From Bacteroidales bacterium UBA3297 (GTDB lineage Bacteria; Bacteroidota; Bacteroidia; Bacteroidales; Paludibacteraceae), in assembly GCA_002362105.1 (NCBI GenBank), contig DETD01000009.1, positions 78,359 through 142,358 on the forward strand: a stretch of 64,000 nucleotides of DNA, written 5' to 3'. Each line of letters opens with the position of its first letter. Position 1 is the first letter of the stretch. Under the pieces are notes generated by a model. It had not been told where the DNA came from, made no database searches, and worked only from the letters and a program-made list of their open reading frames with translations. Both the position numbers and the translations under genes were made by a program. Of the stretch, positions 58,822-64,000 are shown piece by piece.

Positions 58822-60090
58822 TTACTCACCCTTGATGGCTGCTACACCTGGAAGAACCTTACCTTCGATAGCCTCGAGAAGGGCACCACCACCAGTAGAG
58901 ATGTAAGAAACCTGGTCAGCCAAACCGAACTTGTTGATACAAGCTACAGAGTCACCACCACCAATCAATGAGAATGCGCCTTCCTTGGTTGCTGCTGCAA
59001 TAGCGTTAGCAATTGCCTTTGAACCAGCGGTGAAGTCGTCGCACTCGAACACGCCTGCAGGACCGTTCCAAAGGATGGTCTTTGCACCCTTGATGGCTTC
59101 TGCGAACTTAGCCTGGCTAGCAGGACCTGCGTCCAAACCTTCGAAACCATCTTCAATTGCACCTGAAGGGCATACCTTAACTTCTGCACCTGCCTTCAAC
59201 GACATAGTGTCGAAATCGAATGCGTTGGTAACAACTGAGTCGGTACCAAGTACCAATTCTACGTTGTTTTCCTTTGCCATCTTCTGGATGTTAAGAGCCA
59301 AGTCGAGCTTGTCTTCTTCGCAGATTGATGAACCAACCTTGCCACCGTTTGCCTTAGCGAAGGTGTAAGTCATACCACCGCAAAGAACCAACTTGTCAAC
59401 CTTGCTCATCAAGTTTTCGATGATGCCGATCTTGGTAGATACCTTTGAACCACCCATGATAGCTACGAATGGACGGTTGATGTTGTTAAGAACCTTGTCT
59501 ACAGCCTTAACTTCCTTCTCCATCAAGTAACCGAGCATCTTGTTGTCTGCATCGAAGTAGTCAGCGATAACGGCTGTTGATGCGTGCTTGCGGTGTGCGG
59601 TACCGAATGCGTCGTTGATATAGCAGTCTGCGTATGAAGCCAAAACCTTTGAGAAGTCTTTCTGCTTTGCCTTCATTTCCTTCTTTGCTGCTTCGTATGC
59701 AGGATCTTCCTTATCGATGCCTACTGGCTTTCCTTCTTCTTCACCATAGAAACGGAGGTTTTCCAACATCAAAACTTCTCCTGGCTTCAAAGCTGCAGCT
59801 TCAGCCTGTGCCTTCTGGCAGTCGTTAACAAACTTAACTGGAGCACCAAGGCGTTCTGATACTGCGTCTACAATCTGACCCAATGAGTATTTTGCTACAA
59901 CCTGGCCCTTTGGCTTGCCCATGTGGCTCATGATGATCAATGAACCACCGTCTGCCAATACCTTCTTCAAGGTTGGAAGAGCACCCTTGATACGGGTATC
60001 GTCTGCTACTTTACCATCTTTCAATGGCACATTGAAGTCTACACGTACGATCGCCTTCTTGCCAGCGAATTTGTAATTGTCGATTGTCAT
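58822..60090 (-). CDS. pgk: Phosphoglycerate kinase
   Basis: 422 aa. It makes ATP from 1,3-bisphosphoglycerate. KAIVRVDFNVPLKDGKVADD, LIIMSHMGKPKG, the VLMLENLRFYGEEEGK region, FVAIMGGSKVSTKIGIIENL, WNGPAGVFE and the C-terminal SLIGGGDSVACINKFGL with STGGGALLEAIEGK cover the substrate and nucleotide sites. Codon bias is strong, as in tpiA. -7 element TATATTTG at 60138-60145; monocistronic. Confidence 0.98.
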   Translation of the reverse strand: MTIDNYKFAGKKAIVRVDFNVPLKDGKVADDTRIKGALPTLKKVLADGGSLIIMSHMGKPKGQVVAKYSLGQIVDAVSERLGAPVKFVNDCQKAQAEAAALKPGEVLMLENLRFYGEEEGKPVGIDKEDPAYEAAKKEMKAKQKDFSKVLASYADCYINDAFGTAHRKHASTAVIADYFDADNKMLGYLMEKEVKAVDKVLNNINRPFVAIMGGSKVSTKIGIIENLMSKVDKLVLCGGMTYTFAKANGGKVGSSICEEDKLDLALNIQKMAKENNVELVLGTDSVVTNAFDFDTMSLKAGAEVKVCPSGAIEDGFEGLDAGPASQAKFAEAIKGAKTILWNGPAGVFECDDFTAGSKAIANAIAAATKEGAFSLIGGGDSVACINKFGLADQVSYISTGGGALLEAIEGKVLPGVAAIKGE

Positions 60091-60244
60091 ATTAGTTTTT
60101 ATTAATAATGAATTTGTTTATTCTTGGTAATGCCTCACAAATATACGTTTTTTGCACTATAATTGTGACTTTTTGCAAGCACTTTTATACCGCAATTTTA
60201 CGTTTTTTTTACTTGTTTGCCTTTTGTGGTTTTGTCGTTTGTCT

Positions 60245-61699
60245 TTATTTGCCACTCAGGTACTTGTGCATCTCTGCGGCGGCCTTCCTGCCGTCGCCCA
60301 TTGCGAGTATTACGGTTGCGCCTCCGCGTACAATGTCGCCTCCGGCAAACAGGGTTGGTATGCTACTCTGCAACTTGTCGTTTACGACGATGGTGCCTTT
60401 GGCGCTGACTTCTAGTCCGGCTACCGAGTTTGGTACTATTGGGTTGGGCGATACTCCAATGCTGACGATGACTACATCGACTGGCACGTCGATGATGCCG
60501 CCTTCTATAGCTACCGGTGAGCGTCGGCCGCTTGCATCTGGCTCTCCAAGCTTCATCTGCTGCAGGCGCATGGTGGTTACACGGCCTTTCTCGTCGCCGA
60601 TGTACTCGATTGGGTTGTGGAGGGTCATGAACTCAACCCCTTCTTCTTTGGCGTGGTGCACTTCTTCCAAGCGGGCTGGCATCTCTTCTTCCGAACGGCG
60701 GTATACGAGCATTGCGCGCTCTGCTCCAAGGCGTAGGGCGGTGCGGACCGAGTCCATAGCGGTGTTTCCACCTCCTATTACAGCCACGTTCTTGCCTTGC
60801 AATACGGGTGTGTCGCTCTCTTTGGTGTTCGCGCTCATCAGGTTCACACGGGTCAGATATTCGTTACTGCTCATTATGCCGATGAGGTTTTCGCCCTTTA
60901 TGTTCATAAAGCGTGGCAAACCTGCACCACTGGCTACAAACAGCCCTTTGAAATCTGCTTCTTCCAAGTCTTTGGTGCTGATGGTTTTGCCGACAATGGT
61001 GTTCTTCTCGAATTTGACACCCATCTTTTTCAGGTTGTCGATTTCTACGTCAACAATCTCGTTCGGAAGTCGGAAGCCTGGAATGCCGTATTTCAGCACT
61101 CCGCCAATTTCGTGGAGGGCTTCGAATACGGTTACCTCATAGCCGAGTTTGGCCATATCGCCGGCAAACGAAAGTCCGGCTGGGCCCGAACCCACTGCTG
61201 CTACCTTTATGCCGTTCTTTGGCGCTGTCTGTGGTGCCTCCATTTTGCCGCTGTTACGTTCGAAGTCGGCGGCAAAACGCTCAAGGTAGCCAATGGCTAC
61301 TGGTTCTTTCTTCAGTTTCAATTTGTAGAAACACTGGCTTTCGCATTGCTTCTCTTGTGGACATACACGGCCGCATACGGCAGGAAGCGCGCTGGTCTGG
61401 CGCAACACTTTTGCTGCTTCCAGATATTCTCCACGCTCAATGTTTTTAATAAAACCTGGTATGTTGATGCCTACCGGACAGCCTTCCATACAGGTCGGAT
61501 TAGGGCAGTCCATGCAGCGTGTGGCCTCTTTTCGTGCCTGCTCTTCGGTCAGGCCCTGGTTTACCTCGTCGTAACTGCGGGCGCGTGTTTTGGCGTCCAA
61601 CTCGTTCATTTTTACGCGTGGCGTGTTTGTACGGTCTTTTCCGCTAATGCTTTTGCGTAGCTGGTCGCGCCATGCTTCGTTTCTATCTTCTAATGCCAT
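60245..61699 (-). CDS. nfnB: NfnB/GltD-like NADPH oxidoreductase, large subunit
   Basis: 484 aa. The N-terminal iron-sulfur domain has CMDCPNPTCMEGCPVGINIP and VCGRVCPQEKQCESQC (4Fe-4S clusters), then a FAD Rossmann motif VAAVGSGPAGLSFAGDMA and an NADP(H) motif VAVIGGGNTAMDSVRTALRL. It matches glutamate-synthase small subunit/NfnB. The partner gene 88 nt upstream is NfnA-like and no glutamate-synthase large subunit adjoins it, so the NADH-dependent ferredoxin:NADP+ oxidoreductase (electron bifurcation) is the best call. Confidence 0.85.
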   Translation of the reverse strand: MALEDRNEAWRDQLRKSISGKDRTNTPRVKMNELDAKTRARSYDEVNQGLTEEQARKEATRCMDCPNPTCMEGCPVGINIPGFIKNIERGEYLEAAKVLRQTSALPAVCGRVCPQEKQCESQCFYKLKLKKEPVAIGYLERFAADFERNSGKMEAPQTAPKNGIKVAAVGSGPAGLSFAGDMAKLGYEVTVFEALHEIGGVLKYGIPGFRLPNEIVDVEIDNLKKMGVKFEKNTIVGKTISTKDLEEADFKGLFVASGAGLPRFMNIKGENLIGIMSSNEYLTRVNLMSANTKESDTPVLQGKNVAVIGGGNTAMDSVRTALRLGAERAMLVYRRSEEEMPARLEEVHHAKEEGVEFMTLHNPIEYIGDEKGRVTTMRLQQMKLGEPDASGRRSPVAIEGGIIDVPVDVVIVSIGVSPNPIVPNSVAGLEVSAKGTIVVNDKLQSSIPTLFAGGDIVRGGATVILAMGDGRKAAAEMHKYLSGK

Positions 61700-61787
61700 A
61701 AGTTCTCTTTTGTTTGGGTCCTATTCTGTCTGCCAGTTCCTTTTCTTGACGGTGGTCATGGGCTGGCCGTGTGGTGGAATAGGGCGT

Positions 61788-62606
61788 TTATTTGCCAATC
61801 TTGTAAAGGTCTGCTTTTTCCAACTCCTTGTATGCGCCCAAACGCATCATCATTTCGTCGAAGTCTACTTGGTGGGCGTCAAATTCAGGGCCGTCTACGC
61901 ACACGAATTTGGTCTTCCCTCCTACCGTTACACGGCAGGCGCCACACATTCCTGTTCCGTCGACCATAATGGTGTTCAACGATGCTATGGTTGGTAAATT
62001 GTACTTCTTAGTCAGGAGTGAGACAAACTTCATCATAATGGCTGGGCCGATAGTTACGCAAAGGTCTACCTTCTCGCGGAGGATGACTTCTTCTACACCA
62101 TTGGTAACCAAACCCTTCTTGCCTGCACTGCCGTCGTCGGTCATGATGATGACTTCGTCTGCCAGCTCGCGCATCTGTTTTTCAAGAATGATGAGGTCTT
62201 TGTTTCGGGCTGCAAGCACAACAATCACCTTGTTCCCTGCTTTCTTCATGCCCTCTACAATTGGCAGAAGTGGGGCAACTCCTACACCACCACCGGCACA
62301 GACTACTGTTCCGTAGTTCTCGATGTCTGTTGGCTTGCCGAGTGGGCCTACCAGGTCGGTAAGCTCGTCACCGACATTCAGGTCGGTCAGTTTGGTGCTC
62401 GATACTCCTACCCGTTGTGCTACCAGTGTAATGGTGCCTTTCTTCTCATCGGCTGAGGCGATGGTCAGCGGTATGCGCTCTCCGTTTTCTCCGACACGCA
62501 CAATCACAAAGTTGCCGGGTTTGCGGGCTTTGGCAATAAGCGGTGCTTCTACCTCCAACTTTACCACGTTCTCCGAAAAGAATTCCTTGTCTACAATCTT
62601 GTACAT
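61788..62606 (-). CDS. nfnA: NfnA-like FAD/[2Fe-2S] oxidoreductase, small subunit
   Basis: 272 aa ferredoxin-NADP reductase fold related to PyrK. An FAD-binding barrel (RKPGNFVIVRVGENGERIPL) is followed by an NAD domain (VVCAGGGVGVAPLLPIVEGM) and the [2Fe-2S] region MCGACRVTVGGKTKFVCVDG, then PEFDAHQVDFDEMM, a tail characteristic of NfnA. It would bind NAD(H) and start bifurcation with the large subunit. -7 element TAATTTTG at 62688-62695. Confidence 0.87.
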   Translation of the reverse strand: MYKIVDKEFFSENVVKLEVEAPLIAKARKPGNFVIVRVGENGERIPLTIASADEKKGTITLVAQRVGVSSTKLTDLNVGDELTDLVGPLGKPTDIENYGTVVCAGGGVGVAPLLPIVEGMKKAGNKVIVVLAARNKDLIILEKQMRELADEVIIMTDDGSAGKKGLVTNGVEEVILREKVDLCVTIGPAIMMKFVSLLTKKYNLPTIASLNTIMVDGTGMCGACRVTVGGKTKFVCVDGPEFDAHQVDFDEMMMRLGAYKELEKADLYKIGK

Positions 62607-62795
62607 TATATGGTTTGTATTTGTTTTTATTTTCTTCTCTGTGGTTTTGGCACGGTGGCCGTGCTATGGGTTCTAGTCCCCATTCTGCAAAATTACGGTT
62701 TTATTTTCTTTTTGCTTTATTCTTCGCTTATATTCCTGCACCTACTGCCTGTGCGGGGGCTGGTATTGCTGTGCGGAAGTGGACTTTTTGACCAT

Positions 62796-64000
62796 TTATT
62801 TGCGGTGGCGTTGCTTTATTTTCTTCTTCATTCTCCTTTCACGGGCTAGTTGCTCGACGTTTATCTCGCTCCTGTCCCATTTGTTCAGCCCGTTTTTGTC
62901 CCACAGGTATTTCCGGGTCTCTTTAACCAGCACGTTCGAGAGTAGCAGCAACGACAGCAGGTTGGGTATGGCCATCAGTGCGTTCATGCAGTCTGCAATG
63001 TTCCACACTGCGCTCAAACTTAGTACGGATCCGACGAGTATGGCTATTACAAACACCACTCGGTACGAGGTTATCCACTTTTTGCCTCCCAGGTATTCTA
63101 TGGCCTTCTCTCCGTAATACGACCAGCCGAGTAGGGTCGAGAAGGCGAAGGTGAACAGGCCTATGGTCAGCACCGTTGGACCCACTACCGGTATTGTGCC
63201 GAACGCCGAGCGCATCATGGCCGTACCTGCCTTGAATTCTATTTCCGGGTGGGCTATCATACAACTTACTATTACTATGCCGGTCATCGCACAGATGATG
63301 ACGGTGTCCCAGAAGGTGCCGGTCATTGAAACCAGGGCTTGTCTGACCGGATTCTTTGCTTTGGCGGCCGCTGCGACTATTGGTGCGGAACCCATGCCCG
63401 ATTCGTTTGAAAAGAGGCCCCTCGATACACCATATCGGATGGTGTTGATCAGCATACCTCCGGTAAATCCGGCTCCGGCTGCCGACGGGTCGATGGCCGA
63501 TGCTATAATCAGGTTTACCGCTGCCCCTATGTAGGCATGGTTGCAGATGATGATGTAGACGCAGCCTATGATGTAGAAAATGGCCATGAAGGGCACTATC
63601 AGTCCGCACGCCCTCGATATGCTCTTTACGCCTCCCAGCATAACGCTTCCGACCAGTAGGGTGGTTACAAGTCCGGTCTTCCAGGTGTCGATGCCGAAGT
63701 CTGTCTGCATAAGGTCGGCTACGGCGTTGGCTTGTACCATGTTGCCTATGCCGAAGGTGGCTATTGCGGTGAAGACGCAGAACAAGACGGCGAGCCATTT
63801 CATTCCTAGCCCTCTCTCTAGCGCGTACATTGGTCCGCCAAGCATCTCTCCGTTCGATGTGCGTACCCTGAACTTTACGGCCAGTAGTCCTTCGCTATAT
63901 TTTGTAGCCATACCTAGCAAGCCTGTCAGCCAACACCAGAATACGGCTCCCGGACCGCCTAACGCTATGGCGGTTCCTACTCCTATCAGGTTGCCTGTGC
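62796..64000 (-). CDS. Sodium:alanine/glycine symporter (AGCS family), N-terminus off the right edge
   Basis: At least 401 codons; the frame stays open to the window end, so the start lies beyond 64000. The visible N-terminal part TGNLIGVGTAIALGGPGAVF, then LLGMATKYSEGLLAVKFRV, GEMLGGPMYALERGLG, SNESGMGSAPIVAAAAKA and LLGWSYYGEKAIEYLGGKKW are AGCS hallmarks. About ten helices are seen and a basic tail (RRMKKKIKQRHRK) ends it. It imports small neutral amino acids with Na+. A frame beginning at 63920 is only the part after an internal TTG. Confidence 0.93.
   Translation of the reverse strand, partial: TGNLIGVGTAIALGGPGAVFWCWLTGLLGMATKYSEGLLAVKFRVRTSNGEMLGGPMYALERGLGMKWLAVLFCVFTAIATFGIGNMVQANAVADLMQTDFGIDTWKTGLVTTLLVGSVMLGGVKSISRACGLIVPFMAIFYIIGCVYIIICNHAYIGAAVNLIIASAIDPSAAGAGFTGGMLINTIRYGVSRGLFSNESGMGSAPIVAAAAKAKNPVRQALVSMTGTFWDTVIICAMTGIVIVSCMIAHPEIEFKAGTAMMRSAFGTIPVVGPTVLTIGLFTFAFSTLLGWSYYGEKAIEYLGGKKWITSYRVVFVIAILVGSVLSLSAVWNIADCMNALMAIPNLLSLLLLSNVLVKETRKYLWDKNGLNKWDRSEINVEQLARERRMKKKIKQRHRK

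Overview
The window is a 64 kb stretch of a Bacteroidota chromosome, most likely order Bacteroidales. Evidence: many promoters with the Bacteroidetes -7 element TAnnTTTG, usually no Shine-Dalgarno; lipoproteins whose Cys is followed by acidic residues; a T9SS-type C-terminal sorting domain on a xylanase; Bacteroidales-type families (DUF4270, DUF1599, DUF4143, GDYxxLxY, one-domain starch synthase); and a menaquinone route. Most of it is core chromosome. Both edges cut genes: an exported protein of unknown function on the left and an AGCS amino-acid symporter on the right. I saw no rRNA, tRNA, IS element, prophage or CRISPR array.

Layout. 1-8.9 kb: exported protein, a 28-codon ORF with its own terminator, an esterase, a fosmidomycin-type exporter, agmatine deiminase, serS, a fold-III PLP decarboxylase and a DUF389 membrane protein; deiminase plus decarboxylase suggest an arginine-agmatine-putrescine route. 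9.1-12.3 kb: a plus-strand pair of envelope proteins (SUMF1 fold without catalytic Cys; WG repeats). 12.6-17.5 kb: a GH16 glucanase lipoprotein in the circularly permuted Fibrobacter order, GT2, lipoprotein, HD protein and a membrane-anchored AraC regulator. 17.6-20.4 kb: DUF1599 - DoxX/thioredoxin-like membrane protein - tpiA. 20.4-24.7 kb: NUDIX, FHA, small proteins, a DUF4143 ATPase, a 33-nt tandem repeat and PTH2. 24.8-31.2 kb: thiD, membrane protein, starch synthase, DUF4270, ruvX, def. 31.2-38.9 kb: DUF2157-DUF4401-GDYxxLxY operon, T9SS GH10 xylanase, flavin reductase, esterases.

39.0-41.6 kb is the most unusual part: two AT-rich paralogous genes of unknown function, preceded by a 32-bp promoter box that recurs exactly after them, where it is placed to drive a short RNA ending in a strong terminator. 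41.6-47.1 kb is an RND tripartite efflux operon with a 17-bp palindrome in its promoter, followed by a candidate structured ncRNA. 47.7-54.1 kb: acetyltransferase, an outer-membrane protein that seems to lack a normal start codon, and menA-menF-menD-MATE. 54.1-64 kb: WYL regulator, DPM1-like glycosyltransferase, pyrC, His-rich lipoprotein, pgk, the NfnAB electron-bifurcating pair and the symporter.

Read together, the genes describe an anaerobic or microaerobic plant-glycan degrader (xylanase, mixed-linkage glucanase, esterases) with glycolysis, menaquinone and NADPH/ferredoxin balancing. All functions are inferred from reading the sequence; no database search was run.
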